Positions 8,644-17,260 of a stretch of 64,000 bases of DNA are shown piece after piece. The stretch comes from JASHPR01 sp963844655 (GTDB lineage Bacteria > Actinomycetota > Actinomycetes > Streptosporangiales > Streptosporangiaceae). The stretch lies in NCBI GenBank assembly GCA_963844655.1, contig CAWJPA010000004.1, forward strand, positions 1,426,001 through 1,490,000. The letters run 5' to 3'. The stretch's first letter is position 1. Every line of letters begins with the position of its first letter. A program made the translations under genes and the position numbers. The notes under the pieces are model-generated. The model worked only from the letters and a program-made list of their open reading frames with translations, did no database searches and was not told where the DNA came from.

Positions 8644-9455
8644 GGGCCGGCCACGTGCGCCTGGGTCCAGACCACAGCGCCGTTGAGATCCGGCCCGCGG
8701 AACGCGGCGGCGAACAGGACGGCGTCGGCAACCTCGTCCGGGCGCTGGAACCGGCCCGAGGGGGCCGACGCGAGCCGTTCGCTGATCACCTCGTCGGCGC
8801 TGCGGCCCTCGGCGGCCGCGATCCTGGCGCCGACACCCGGCCACATCGCGCCCTCGACATCGCCGGGGTACACGATCGTGGTGCTGATCCCGTCCGGGCC
8901 CCAGCGGACCGCGGCGGACCGGGACAGGTGGTTCAGCGCGGCCTTGCTGGCCCCGTAGGCGGGAACCATCAGGCGGCCGTGCTCGGCGGCCTCGGAACTG
9001 ACGGTGATGAACTTGCCGCGGCAGCCGGTGGCCGGCGACGGCTTCTGGCCCAGCATGACACCGGCGGCCGCCTGCATGACCAGCAGCGGCCCTTCCACGT
9101 TGACCGCGAACGTCCGGCGCCAGGTGTCCAGCGTGGTCTGGTCCAGCGGCTCGACACCGACGATGCCCGCGTTGTTCACCACCGCGTCGAGCCTGCCGTG
9201 CCGCCCGACCGTGCCCCGCACCAGCCGGGTGACGCTGGCCGGGTCGCTGACGTCCGCGAGCACGGCCGTGGCCCGCCCGTCGCCGATGCCGGCCGCGGTG
9301 GCCTCGGCGCCGGCCCGGCTGATGTCCGCGACCGTCACGTGCGCCCCGGCCCCAGCCAGGCGCCGGCACACGGCGGCGCCGATGCCGCCTCCTCCGCCGG
9401 TCACGATGACGACCTGGCCGGTCAGGTCGCGGTCCACCGGGTCTGCTGCGGTCAC
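8640..9455 (-). CDS. Short-chain dehydrogenase/reductase (SDR)
   Basis: This 271-residue classical SDR oxidises or reduces a hydroxyl group with NAD(P). The cofactor motif TGGGGGIG lies near residues 19-26, VNNAGIVG near residue 90, the catalytic Ser in ITVSSEA and the YxxxK motif YGASK near residue 165. A D (VADIS) at the end of the second strand suggests NAD preference. After strand 4 there is an inserted QKPSPATGCRG loop that many SDRs lack. It starts with GTG 9455, 13 bases after the next SDR's stop. The context suggests oxidation of a sugar or sugar acid. Confidence 0.9.
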   Translation of the reverse strand: MTAADPVDRDLTGQVVIVTGGGGGIGAAVCRRLAGAGAHVTVADISRAGAEATAAGIGDGRATAVLADVSDPASVTRLVRGTVGRHGRLDAVVNNAGIVGVEPLDQTTLDTWRRTFAVNVEGPLLVMQAAAGVMLGQKPSPATGCRGKFITVSSEAAEHGRLMVPAYGASKAALNHLSRSAAVRWGPDGISTTIVYPGDVEGAMWPGVGARIAAAEGRSADEVISERLASAPSGRFQRPDEVADAVLFAAAFRGPDLNGAVVWTQAHVAGP

Positions 9456-9468
9456 GGCCGGGCCCGGC

Positions 9469-10236
9469 TCAGTAGATCTTGGCGCGCAGCCCGCCGTCCA
9501 CCACGATGTCGATGCCGGAGAGGTAGGTGGCTTCGTCAGAGGCGAGGAATACGGCCACGTTGGCCACGTCCCGCGGCTCGGCGAACCGGCCCAGCGGGTA
9601 CTTATCGGTGATCTCCTGGCGCGACGCGGCCGGGTCGGGCTGGTAGTCGAAGAACTCCTTGAGCAGCGGGGTATCGATGTCGCCCGGGCAGATCGTGTTG
9701 ACCCGGATGTTGTCCGGGCCCAGTCCGGCGGCCAGCGACCGGCACATGGCCCGCAGCCCGCCCTTGGCCGCGCCGTAGGCGGGCAGATCGGGGTCCCCGG
9801 TGATGCCCAGCAGCGAGGCGGTGATCACGATGGAGCCGCCGCCCCTGGCCCGCAGCAGCGGCACGGCCGCCTTGATGCCGAGGTAGACGCCGCGCAGGTT
9901 GGTCCCGTGCAGCCGGTCCCACTCGCTCTCGGGGGTGTCCTCCAGCCGGGCCATGTACTGGATCCCGGCGTTGGCGTGGAGCACGTCGAGGCCGCCGTAG
10001 GTGTCGACGGCCGCCTGCGTCATCCGCCGGTTGCCCTCGGCGGTGGAGACATCCGCCGTCACCGCCACGGCCGTCCCGCCGCTGCCGGTGATCGCCGCGG
10101 CGGTGCGGGCGGCGGTCTCGTCCCTGATGTCGACGCAGACGACCGAGGCCCCGTCCTCGGCGAACCGGATCGCCGAGGCCTCGCCGACCCCCTGGCCCGC
10201 GCCGGTGACGATCACTACCTTGCCTTCGACTCTCAC
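9469..10236 (-). CDS. Short-chain dehydrogenase/reductase (SDR)
   Basis: This 255-residue classical SDR has TGAGQGVGEA at residues 11-20, CVDIRDE (acidic residue favouring NAD), LHANAGIQ, the Ser of VITASLLG, the catalytic YGAAK, and the C-terminal SGIDIVVDGG that helps form the substrate pocket. NAGI is preceded by HA rather than NN, a minor variation. The GTG start at 10236 has GGGAGG five bases upstream. It lies between the mutarotase-like gene (27-base gap) and a second SDR (13-base gap), so the operon could carry out two successive oxidations, or an oxidation and reduction (epimerisation), on one substrate. Confidence 0.9.
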   Translation of the reverse strand: MRVEGKVVIVTGAGQGVGEASAIRFAEDGASVVCVDIRDETAARTAAAITGSGGTAVAVTADVSTAEGNRRMTQAAVDTYGGLDVLHANAGIQYMARLEDTPESEWDRLHGTNLRGVYLGIKAAVPLLRARGGGSIVITASLLGITGDPDLPAYGAAKGGLRAMCRSLAAGLGPDNIRVNTICPGDIDTPLLKEFFDYQPDPAASRQEITDKYPLGRFAEPRDVANVAVFLASDEATYLSGIDIVVDGGLRAKIY

Positions 10237-10263
10237 GCTCGCCTCCCTGTCTGATCGGCTAGG

Positions 10264-11229
10264 TCATCTGATCGGCTGGCCGCCGTCGTCAAAGCCGCGT
10301 ATGGGCGTGGTGGTGGTGAACCCGATGAGCCTGGTCTCCGCGGTGAGCGTCTCCCCCGGCGGGAGCTCACGCGCGTGGCCCGCGGCGATCGCCTCGTCCA
10401 GCGCCCCGGGGTAGCCCGTCCACGGCTCGACGGCCACGCACCGGATGCCCCGCCAGCCGCCGTCCACGAGCCACACCCATACGCACCGGAAGAGGTCGTG
10501 CGGGAACGTCATGCCGAAGCCGGACTGCCACTGCGCGTCCCAGACGGCCAGCCAGCCATCCTCCAGGTCGGTGGCGTAGTGCATGTCCCACGTGCCGGCC
10601 GGCTCCGGGCCCGGCTCGGTGAGTTCGCGCTTGGGCCACGGGTAGGTGGCGGCCGAGGCGCCGAGCCGGTCGCCCGGCCAGGAGTCCTGGATCACCCCGG
10701 TCCTGGCCGGGATCTGGATCGTGGTCGCCGGGCCGACCGGGAGCCCGGGATGGACTCCCCAGATGAACTTGAACGGGGCCGTGCCGATGTTCGTGAGGCG
10801 GTGCCGCATCCGCACGAACGGCTCGCCGGGCGCGAGGCTCATCGTCCGCTCGATGCGGAACGGCGTGATCACGCCCTCCCGGGTGAAGGTGACTTCGGTC
10901 GCGCTCACCTGCTGCGCCGTCCAGGGCATGGACCAGGCCTCGCCCAGGTACGGCAGCTCCTCGCCGTCGACGACACACGGCGCCCCGGTCGGCACGCACT
11001 CGTCGATCCCGCCGGTCCACCAGTTGTCGACGTTGACGCCGAACACCGGCTGGCGGACCTCGGTCCGCGGGTGGTGGTAGAGCAGGTCCCGGTCGGCCGG
11101 CTTGAAGATCATCTGATGAACCTTGGCCCCGACCTGGGGCAGGACGGCCACCCGGAGGATGTCGTTCTCCAGCACGCAGGCCTGGAATCCGCGGTAGGAC
11201 CAGTCGAAGGAGACAACGGTGCCGCGCAC
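10264..11229 (-). CDS. Aldose 1-epimerase-like protein (mutarotase fold)
   Basis: This 321-residue beta-sandwich protein is related to galactose mutarotases and DUF4432/DUF5107 proteins. Typical features are LRVAVLPQVGAKVHQMIF near the N-terminus, RMRHRLTNIGTAPFKFIWGVHPGLP in the middle (broken here by wording: RMRHRLTN, then FIWGVHPGLP with the conserved His), and EPWTGYPGALDEAIAAG near the end, where the acidic residue normally acts as base. Such enzymes interconvert sugar anomers or act as lyases or epimerases on unusual sugars. The GTG at 11229 has GGGAG eight bases upstream. It is the first gene of the leftward operon and shares a palindrome-rich control region with the gene at 11378. 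Confidence 0.75.
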   Translation of the reverse strand: MRGTVVSFDWSYRGFQACVLENDILRVAVLPQVGAKVHQMIFKPADRDLLYHHPRTEVRQPVFGVNVDNWWTGGIDECVPTGAPCVVDGEELPYLGEAWSMPWTAQQVSATEVTFTREGVITPFRIERTMSLAPGEPFVRMRHRLTNIGTAPFKFIWGVHPGLPVGPATTIQIPARTGVIQDSWPGDRLGASAATYPWPKRELTEPGPEPAGTWDMHYATDLEDGWLAVWDAQWQSGFGMTFPHDLFRCVWVWLVDGGWRGIRCVAVEPWTGYPGALDEAIAAGHARELPPGETLTAETRLIGFTTTTPIRGFDDGGQPIR

Positions 11230-11280
11230 GGATCAGCTCCCTGCCAGGCGGTTTGACCAGGAACCCTCTGAATGCGTGAA

Positions 11281-11329
11281 TCTCATTAAATGAGACTTAT
11301 TGGATTCAATAATAGAGACAAGCTAGAAT
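11281..11329 (+). promoter_or_regulatory. Promoter with two perfect palindromes upstream of the enolase-superfamily operon
   Basis: The + strand has a strong promoter-like pair: TTGGAT at 11301-11306 and TAGAAT at 11324-11329, separated by exactly 17 bases. Two perfect palindromes adjoin it: TCTCATTAAATGAGA (11281-11295, 7-bp arms around a central A) and TTATTGGATTCAATAA (11297-11312, 6-bp arms), the second covering the -35 element. GAGAC occurs as a direct repeat (11292-11296, 11315-11319). The AT-rich stretch stands out in this GC-rich region. It probably controls both the rightward operon at 11378 and the leftward operon starting at 11229. The IclR or LacI proteins of the island are candidate binders; no direct evidence. 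Confidence 0.75.
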
Positions 11330-11377
11330 GCCCGTTACCGCCCTGTCAAGGTCCGCGATCGGCGAGGAGGCTGCCGG

Positions 11378-12589
11378 GTGAAGATCACGGATGTCCGGGC
11401 GACGACGGTCGCTATCCCACTTGACCAGCATCTCCGGTATGCCCAGGGTGTGCATCCCGGTCGCCTGATCAGGACCCTGGTCGAGGTCGATACCGATGAG
11501 GGCATCACCGGCCTGGGTGAGATCGGCGGCAGCGGCGCCTCCAGCGACGCGCTGATCGGCGCGCTGCGGGACCGGGTCAGCGGGCACGACCCGTTCCGCC
11601 CGGAGAAGCTGCGCTGGGCCGCCTATAACCCCGTTGAGGGCGCGTTCTACGAGGATCTGTCCCAGGGCTTCGCGGCCATCGAGTTCGCCTGCCTGGATAT
11701 TCAGGGCAAGGCGCTCGGGTGCCCGGTCCACGAGCTCCTCGGCGGGGCGATACGGGACCGGGTCGAGTTCTGCGCCTACCTGTTCTTCCAGTACCCCACC
11801 GCCGGCCGGCCCCCGGTCGCCTCCGCGGAGGAGATGACCGAGCACGCCCGCGCGGTGACCGAGGAGTACGGGTTCAGGACGATCAAGATCAAGGGCGGCG
11901 TGTTCCGGCCGGCTCACGAGGTCGCGGTGATGGAGGCGTTGCGCGCGGCCTTCCCCGATTACCAGCTCCGGCTGGATCCCAACTCGAACTGGTCGGTCGA
12001 GGAATCGATCAGGTTCGCCAGGCCGCTCGAGCAGGTCGGCCTGGAGTACTACGAGGACCCGTGCTGGGGGCACGCCGGGATGGCCCGGCTGAAGAAGGCC
12101 ACCTGGCTGCCGCTGGCCACCAACACCTACGTCACCAAGCTCGACCAGATCCCGCAGGCGGTGGCCATGGAATCGGTGGACGTCGTGCTCAGCGACCCGC
12201 ACTTCTTCGGCGGGATCAGGCCCGCGGTCACGGCCGCCGCCGTCTGCGGCACGTTCGGCCTCGGCGTGGGCATGCACTCCAGCGGCGAGTGCGGCATATC
12301 CCTGGCGGCGATGCTGCACGCCGCGGCCGTCATGCCGGAACTCGCGTTCGCCGCGGACGCGCACTACCACTACATGAAGGACGACGTGATCGTCGGCGGC
12401 AAGCTGGAGTGCCGGGACGGCTCGTTCGCCGTGCCCACCGGACCCGGGCTCGGTGTGGAGCTCGACCCGGACCGGGTGGCCAGGTACCGCGAGCTCTACG
12501 AGCGCGAGGGCGGCTACGCCTATATCGGCGATCCGGCCCGGCCCGGCTGGATCCCGATGATCCCCGAGCAGGACTGGCCGGAGCCATGA
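11378..12589 (+). CDS. Glucarate dehydratase-like enolase-superfamily enzyme
   Basis: This 403-residue enolase-superfamily protein resembles the glucarate dehydratase subgroup. It shows K170-I-K172 (TIKIKGGVF), D200 in RLDPNSNW, E226 in YYEDPC, N249 in LATNTYV, SDPHFFGG and H300 in GMHSSGE. In characterised GlucD enzymes these positions abstract the proton alpha to the carboxylate and dehydrate an aldarate or aldonate to a 2-keto-3-deoxy acid. The segment around His differs (HSSGECGIS instead of HSNNHFDIS), so another substrate is likely. The GTG at 11378 has GAGGAGG seven bases upstream. It overlaps the lactonase gene by ATGA. Confidence 0.9.
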   Translation: MKITDVRATTVAIPLDQHLRYAQGVHPGRLIRTLVEVDTDEGITGLGEIGGSGASSDALIGALRDRVSGHDPFRPEKLRWAAYNPVEGAFYEDLSQGFAAIEFACLDIQGKALGCPVHELLGGAIRDRVEFCAYLFFQYPTAGRPPVASAEEMTEHARAVTEEYGFRTIKIKGGVFRPAHEVAVMEALRAAFPDYQLRLDPNSNWSVEESIRFARPLEQVGLEYYEDPCWGHAGMARLKKATWLPLATNTYVTKLDQIPQAVAMESVDVVLSDPHFFGGIRPAVTAAAVCGTFGLGVGMHSSGECGISLAAMLHAAAVMPELAFAADAHYHYMKDDVIVGGKLECRDGSFAVPTGPGLGVELDPDRVARYRELYEREGGYAYIGDPARPGWIPMIPEQDWPEP

Positions 12590-13461
12590 CCCGGGCCGTC
12601 CGCGACGCCGTGGCCGAGGTCACCGTCCTGGCCGGCGGTATCGATCACCCTGAGGCCGTGACCTGGTGGGGCGGTGCGGTCTGGTGCGGGACCGAGGCGG
12701 GCGAGCTGGTCCGCGTCGACCCGGCCACCGGGGACAGCCGGGTGGTGGCCGAGACCGGCGGCTTCCTGCTGGCGCTGGCCTTTGACGCGGACGGGTACTG
12801 CTACGCCTGCGACATGGGGCTCGGCCGGATCCTCCGCATCGGCCAGGACGGGTCGTTCGAGGCCATCGCGGACAGCGTGGCGGGCCGCAGGCTCGTCTCC
12901 CCGAACTACCTGGTCTTCCACTCGGACGGAACGCTGTACGTGACCGAGTCGGGATCGGGCTGGGAGGCTGACGACGGCTACCTGTTCCGGATCAGGCCCG
13001 GCGGCGACGCCGAGGTGGTCAGCGAGGAGTCCTGCGGTTTCCCGAACGGCCTGGCCCTGTCGGCCGACGAGCGGACGCTGTACGTGGTGGAGTCGCGCTG
13101 GCCCGGCGTGGTCACCTACGAGCTGGACGGCGACGCGGTCGGGCCGCGGCGCGAGTTCCTGCACCTGCCCCGGACCGTGCCGGACGGCCTGGCGTTCGAC
13201 GCCTCCGGCGCCCTGTACGTGGCCTGCTGGCGCCCGGACCGCGTGTACCGGCTGGCCGCGGGCGGCACCGAGCCCGAGGTCTACCTGGACGACTGGACCG
13301 CCGAGTACCTGAACAGCCCCACCAACCTGTGCTTCGGCGGGGACGGCCTGGACACCATGTACCTGGCCGGGCTCAGCGGCTACTGCATCAGCCAGATCGG
13401 CGCCGAGGTGCCCGGGCAGCCCCTGGTCTACCCGCCGGTGCGCCGGGAGCGGGAGGCGTGA
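12586..13461 (+). CDS. SMP-30/gluconolactonase family lactonase
   Basis: This 291-residue six-bladed beta-propeller of the SMP-30/gluconolactonase family hydrolyses sugar lactones to aldonates using a divalent metal. The metal site can be followed as E in HPEAVTW, N in SPNYLVF, N in GFPNGLAL and D in VPDGLAFD, as in the family. The ATG at 12586 overlaps the stop of the upstream dehydratase gene (ATGA), and its own stop overlaps the start of the D-lyxose isomerase gene by one base, so the three are tightly coupled. Lactonase followed by dehydratase is the order of steps in non-phosphorylating oxidative sugar routes. Confidence 0.9.
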   Translation: MTRAVRDAVAEVTVLAGGIDHPEAVTWWGGAVWCGTEAGELVRVDPATGDSRVVAETGGFLLALAFDADGYCYACDMGLGRILRIGQDGSFEAIADSVAGRRLVSPNYLVFHSDGTLYVTESGSGWEADDGYLFRIRPGGDAEVVSEESCGFPNGLALSADERTLYVVESRWPGVVTYELDGDAVGPRREFLHLPRTVPDGLAFDASGALYVACWRPDRVYRLAAGGTEPEVYLDDWTAEYLNSPTNLCFGGDGLDTMYLAGLSGYCISQIGAEVPGQPLVYPPVRREREA

Positions 13462-13997
13462 TGCTCCCCGCCGAGACGCTGGACGCCGCCCGCCGCCGCG
13501 GGGCCGACCTGCTGGAGCGGGCCGGGATTGTGGTCACCGGCGACGAGCGGCGCGCCATGGACGTGGCCGACTTCGGCCTGAACGATTTCGCGCGAACCGG
13601 GCTCATCGAGGTCGTCTACGTCAACAACCAGTGGTACTGCGCGAAGGAGCTGCTGCTCGCGCCGGGCCAGACCTGCCCCGAGCACCGGCACCCGCCGGTC
13701 GCCGGAGCCCACGGCAAGCAGGAGACGTTCCGGTGCCGCTGGGGCCGGGTGTTCCTGTACGTGGCCGGCGAGCCGCAGCGGCCGCCCCGCTGCCAGCCGC
13801 CCGCCGGTAGCGAGCCGTACTACACCGTGTGGCACGAGATCGAGCTGGGTCCCGGCGGCCAGCACACGATCCCGCCCGACACGCTGCACTGGTTCCAGGC
13901 GGGCCCGGACGGGGCCGTGGTGTCGGAGTTCTCCTCGGCCAGCCTGGACGAGACCGATGTGTTCACCGATCCGCGCATCACCTGGGATCCGCAGTAG
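13461..13997 (+). CDS. D-lyxose ketol-isomerase (YdaE-type cupin)
   Basis: This 178-residue cupin isomerase is of the D-lyxose isomerase family, which interconverts D-lyxose and D-xylulose, often also D-mannose and D-fructose. Metal ligands are recognisable as EHRHPPV followed by GKQETFRCRWG (two His and Glu) and a later His in QHTIPPDTLHWFQAG. VYVNNQWYCAKELLL at the first strand and TCPEHRHP are family hallmarks. It starts with ATG 13461 inside the lactonase stop (TGATG), behind GGGAGG. It ends 15 bases from the convergent enolase-superfamily gene. Its presence suggests that a pentose or hexose, rather than a pure aldarate, feeds the pathway. Confidence 0.88.
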   Translation: MLPAETLDAARRRGADLLERAGIVVTGDERRAMDVADFGLNDFARTGLIEVVYVNNQWYCAKELLLAPGQTCPEHRHPPVAGAHGKQETFRCRWGRVFLYVAGEPQRPPRCQPPAGSEPYYTVWHEIELGPGGQHTIPPDTLHWFQAGPDGAVVSEFSSASLDETDVFTDPRITWDPQ

Positions 13998-14012
13998 CGC
14001 AGGCGGGCCGGG

Positions 14013-15092
14013 CTACCGGGGCAGCCACGACACCGGACGGCCCGCCTTGAGCTGGTCGAGGTCGATCTCGAAGCCGATTCCCGGGGCCATGGGCGCCCGG
14101 ACACAGCCGTCGCGCCCCACGCCAGGCTCCACGCTGATCGGGTTGGTCAGCACCATGGACTCGTAGTAGCTGCTGTTGCGGAACGCGGCCGCGAGATGGA
14201 TGTTGGGCAGGCCGCCGCCGTGCACCTCGGCCGTCATCTGGTGGGCGTCGGCCAGGTGGGCCACGCGCACCGACCCGGTGACGCCGCGGAAATCCGAGCC
14301 AGTGCGCACCATGTCGGCCGCTCCGGCGTGGATGAACTCGGCGGCGATGTAGTGGCACCCGTCGGCGGTCTCCGGCGCCAGCACCGGGATGTCGAGCGAG
14401 TCGCACAGCTTGCGGTACGCCGAGATGCTGAACTCGCGCATCGGCTCCTCAAACCACCGGTAGCCCGCGGCCTCGCAGGCCCGCCCGACATACAGCGAGT
14501 CGTACGGGCTGAAGCCGGCCGACCCGTCGTACATCAGGTCGATACCGTCGCCCACGTGGTCACGGACGGCCTGGCAGAGCGCGGCGTCCTCGCGGGCCCG
14601 GCCCCAGGCGTGCAGCTTGATCGCCCGGAAGCCGTACTCCAGGCACTGGTCGATGACGTCGAGGTACTCGGCGGTGCTGGCGAAGGTGGCGGTGCTGGCG
14701 TAGGCCGGGACGGCCTCGGCGTACCCGCCGATCAGCTGGTGCAGGGGCAGGCCGGCCACCTTGCCGGTAATGTCCCACAGCGCGATGTCCGCGGCGCCGA
14801 GCATGTAGATCGGCAGTTCCTCGATCCGGTCGAGCTCCCAGACCTGGTGCCAGATCAGCTCCTTGCGCAGCGGATCCTGGCCGATCAGCAGGGGGGCGAG
14901 ACAGCGGCCGATCACATCCTGGGCGATCGGGCCGCGGTCGACAAAGGAATACCCGTCGAGGCCCTCGTCGGTCACAATCCTCAGCCAGGTGATGATCTCC
15001 TCCGCCGGGCTGCCCGGCAGGCCGTCCCGCCACAGCCAGGAGACGGTCACGGGCTGCCTTGTCGTGTAGGACTCCACGGCCACGATCTTCAT
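14013..15092 (-). CDS. Enolase-superfamily enzyme with a KxH motif
   Basis: This 359-residue enolase-superfamily member carries K159-L-H161 (AIKLHAWG) where mandelate racemase has KxK. D189 (LMYDGSAG), E215/E216 (FEEPM) and E241 (APETAD) are likely metal ligands, and H291 (AEVHGGGL) is a likely barrel base. The combination points to a dehydratase or racemase acting on a carboxylated sugar; the substrate is not predictable. The ATG at 15092 overlaps the aldo-keto reductase stop (ATGA). It is the last gene of the leftward SDR - AKR - enolase operon and is convergent with the lyxose isomerase gene. Confidence 0.88.
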   Translation of the reverse strand: MKIVAVESYTTRQPVTVSWLWRDGLPGSPAEEIITWLRIVTDEGLDGYSFVDRGPIAQDVIGRCLAPLLIGQDPLRKELIWHQVWELDRIEELPIYMLGAADIALWDITGKVAGLPLHQLIGGYAEAVPAYASTATFASTAEYLDVIDQCLEYGFRAIKLHAWGRAREDAALCQAVRDHVGDGIDLMYDGSAGFSPYDSLYVGRACEAAGYRWFEEPMREFSISAYRKLCDSLDIPVLAPETADGCHYIAAEFIHAGAADMVRTGSDFRGVTGSVRVAHLADAHQMTAEVHGGGLPNIHLAAAFRNSSYYESMVLTNPISVEPGVGRDGCVRAPMAPGIGFEIDLDQLKAGRPVSWLPR

Positions 15093-16099
15093 GTGCTGCC
15101 TCCTCGCGATCGGGGCTGAACCGGCCCCAGGCCGGCGCCGGTCTGCTCCAGCGCGACGGCGATCTGGCTCATCACGTCGCCGGGAAGCGGCTGCGACCCG
15201 GCCCCGGCCCACCCGGCCAGCTGCCTGGCCGTTTTCGCGCCGAGAATGGCGGCCGATACACCTGGCCAGCTCAGCACCCACCCGCTGGCCAGCTCGGCCA
15301 GGCTGCGCCCGAGCTGGCCGGCCAGCCCGCTGAGCCGGCCTACCAGGTCCAGGCACCGGCTCAGCTGCGGCTCGGTGAACACCTCGGTGCGCTCCAGCCG
15401 GACATCGCGGGCGTCGAGGGCCGCGGCCCGCTCCCGGGTGAAGCTGCCCGCGAGCATGCCGGACTCCAGCGGGCTGTAGGCGAGCACCGTGGTGCCGTGC
15501 TCGGCGCACCACGGGATGACGTCCTCCGCCGCGGACCGGCGGAGCATGGAGAACGGCGGCTGCACGGTGTCCACGTGCCGGATCGCTTCGCAGCGGTCCA
15601 GCAGCGCGGTGCCGAAGTTGGAGACGCCGATCCAGCGGGTCAGGCCCGCTTCCGCCAGGCCGGCCAGCGCGGACCAGGACTCCTCGACCGGTGTCCCGCC
15701 GATCTCCGGCCAGTGAATCTGCAGCAGGTGGACCTCGCCGACACCCAGGCGGCGCAGCGACTCCTCACACTCCCTGCGGATGCTCTGCGGGGTGAGGACC
15801 TCCCAGGACGGCTCGTTCGGGTCGTCCCAGACCACCCCGCATTTCGTGAAGATCATCGGCCGGTCAGGCGCGGGCAGGGACCGGACGGCGTCGCCGACCA
15901 GCGTCTCCGCGTGGCCGAGCCCGTAGTACGGGGCGGTGTCGAGCCAGTTGATGCCCGCCTCGGCCGCCGCCGCGATCACCTCCCGCGAGTCGGCGTCGGC
16001 CTGTTCGCCGAGGCTCGCGAGGTATCCCCCGCCGCCCATCGCCCACGTGCCGAGGCCGATCCGGCTCAGCCGCTCGCCATCCAGGCTCGCGTACTGCAT
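15089..16099 (-). CDS. Aldo/keto reductase
   Basis: This 336-residue NADPH-dependent aldo-keto reductase has the catalytic tetrad D54 and Y59 (WLDTAPYYG), K86 (IFTKCG) and H129 (LLQIHWPE). The C-terminal cofactor region SWPGVSAAILGAKTARQL is present. The sequence GVSNFG in the barrel is typical of the AKR family that includes sugar and L-fucose dehydrogenase-like enzymes. The start at ATG 16099 is defined by a TGATG overlap with the SDR upstream, and its stop overlaps the next start (ATGA). The three-gene operon could oxidise or reduce a sugar and pass it to the dehydratase. Confidence 0.9.
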   Translation of the reverse strand: MQYASLDGERLSRIGLGTWAMGGGGYLASLGEQADADSREVIAAAAEAGINWLDTAPYYGLGHAETLVGDAVRSLPAPDRPMIFTKCGVVWDDPNEPSWEVLTPQSIRRECEESLRRLGVGEVHLLQIHWPEIGGTPVEESWSALAGLAEAGLTRWIGVSNFGTALLDRCEAIRHVDTVQPPFSMLRRSAAEDVIPWCAEHGTTVLAYSPLESGMLAGSFTRERAAALDARDVRLERTEVFTEPQLSRCLDLVGRLSGLAGQLGRSLAELASGWVLSWPGVSAAILGAKTARQLAGWAGAGSQPLPGDVMSQIAVALEQTGAGLGPVQPRSRGGST

Positions 16100-16851
16100 C
16101 AGACCGCGCCCATGAGCCCGTCGCCGCCGTCCACGCGCAGCGATACGCCGGTTACGTGGGTGGCAGAGGCCAGGAAGAAGACCGCGTCGGCGATCCACTC
16201 GGGCTGCGCGATGCCGCCGAGCGGGTTCGTGACCGCGTAGCTGGCCAGCTCCGCCTCGATGGTGTCGCCGTAGACCCCGCGGGTGAGCGGCGTGTCCACC
16301 CCTCCCGGGCACACCATGTTGACCCGGATCCGGCGCGGCGCCAGCTCGGCGGCCAGCGCCCGGCCGAGGCCGATGAGAGCAATCTTGCTGGCCGCGTAGA
16401 CCGCGGCCCCGGGGTGGGCGAGCAGGCCGGAGTCCGACGCGGTGATGACGATGGCACCGCCGTCCCGCACGCGCGGCACGCTGGCGCGCAGCGTGTTGAC
16501 CGTGCCCTTGATGTTCACGTCGAGTACCCGGTCGACGGTGGCCGGGTCGGTGTCGACGAGCGGGCGCTCGGGCGGGCAGATGCCGACGTTCGCGTGCACG
16601 GCGTCGAGCGGCCCGGCCGGGCCGGCCGCGCTGAGCAGGGCGGTGACCGAGTCAACGCTGGTGACATCCGTGGGTACCGAGAGCACGCCGGCCGCGCCCA
16701 GGGCGGGAAGCTCCGCGGCCACGGCGTCGAGCCCGGAGAGGTCGAGATCGGCGAGGACCAGCCGCCAGCCGCTGCGCGCGAAGCACCGGGCTGTGGCCGC
16801 GCCTATCCCCGAGGCGGCACCTGTGATCAGGATGACCGGAGAGTCCGTCAT
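16099..16851 (-). CDS. Short-chain dehydrogenase/reductase (SDR)
   Basis: This 250-residue classical SDR has TGAASGIGAA at residues 11-20, LADLDLS with an acidic residue typical of NAD binding, HANVGICP in place of NNAG, Ser in VITASDSG, YAASK as the catalytic Tyr/Lys pair, and a C-terminal GVSLRVDGG. The ATG at 16851 follows GGCAGGCCG. It is the first gene of the leftward operon with the aldo-keto reductase and the KxH enolase-superfamily enzyme, and it is divergent from the sugar ABC transporter operon, with which it shares a 409-base control region. Confidence 0.9.
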   Translation of the reverse strand: MTDSPVILITGAASGIGAATARCFARSGWRLVLADLDLSGLDAVAAELPALGAAGVLSVPTDVTSVDSVTALLSAAGPAGPLDAVHANVGICPPERPLVDTDPATVDRVLDVNIKGTVNTLRASVPRVRDGGAIVITASDSGLLAHPGAAVYAASKIALIGLGRALAAELAPRRIRVNMVCPGGVDTPLTRGVYGDTIEAELASYAVTNPLGGIAQPEWIADAVFFLASATHVTGVSLRVDGGDGLMGAV

Positions 16852-17260
16852 CGGCCTGCCTTTCAGAGCACGTTTCTGGTCGGCCGCGGCGACAGCCGGG
16901 CCATACCAGCGAGCTCCTCAGGCAGCCGGTGTGAGTGTACGCAGGCCGTCACGCCGGTTTCAAGACTCCGCTGACCAGCGTCGCCAGGTGCGGCGGGATG
17001 TCCCGGCTGCGCCGGAAGGCCCTCTTGACAGGCCAGACGCGATCAATTAAACCTAATTCATCCTCAGGTAGTGAGACGCCAGCGTCTCATATAACGAAAC
17101 ACCAAGAACAGCGCAGCACCGGGTGCGGGGCAGGCGTCGCCTGTGCGCAGCCGGCTCAGTGTGGTGCGCGGCTAACGGCGCGAGTGATCCCGTGCCACGA
17201 CCGGCGCGGCGGCGCGGCTCGCCGGCCAGACAGGTCGCGGCCTGGCGATGGGAGATCGAG
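16852..17260. promoter_or_regulatory. Divergent control region with 8-bp-arm palindrome
   Basis: This 409-base non-coding region separates the SDR operon (leftward) from the sugar ABC operon (rightward). TGAGACGC-CA-GCGTCTCA at 17072-17089 is a perfect palindrome with 8-bp arms. TTGACA at 17025-17030 followed 16 bases later by TTAAAC (17047-17052) is a possible rightward promoter. TATAAC at 17090-17095 directly abuts the palindrome and is another possible -10. The stretch 17041-17100 is AT-rich relative to its surroundings. The IclR gene at the end of the transporter operon is the obvious candidate regulator (inference). Apart from these signals nothing coding-like is seen. Confidence 0.6.
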
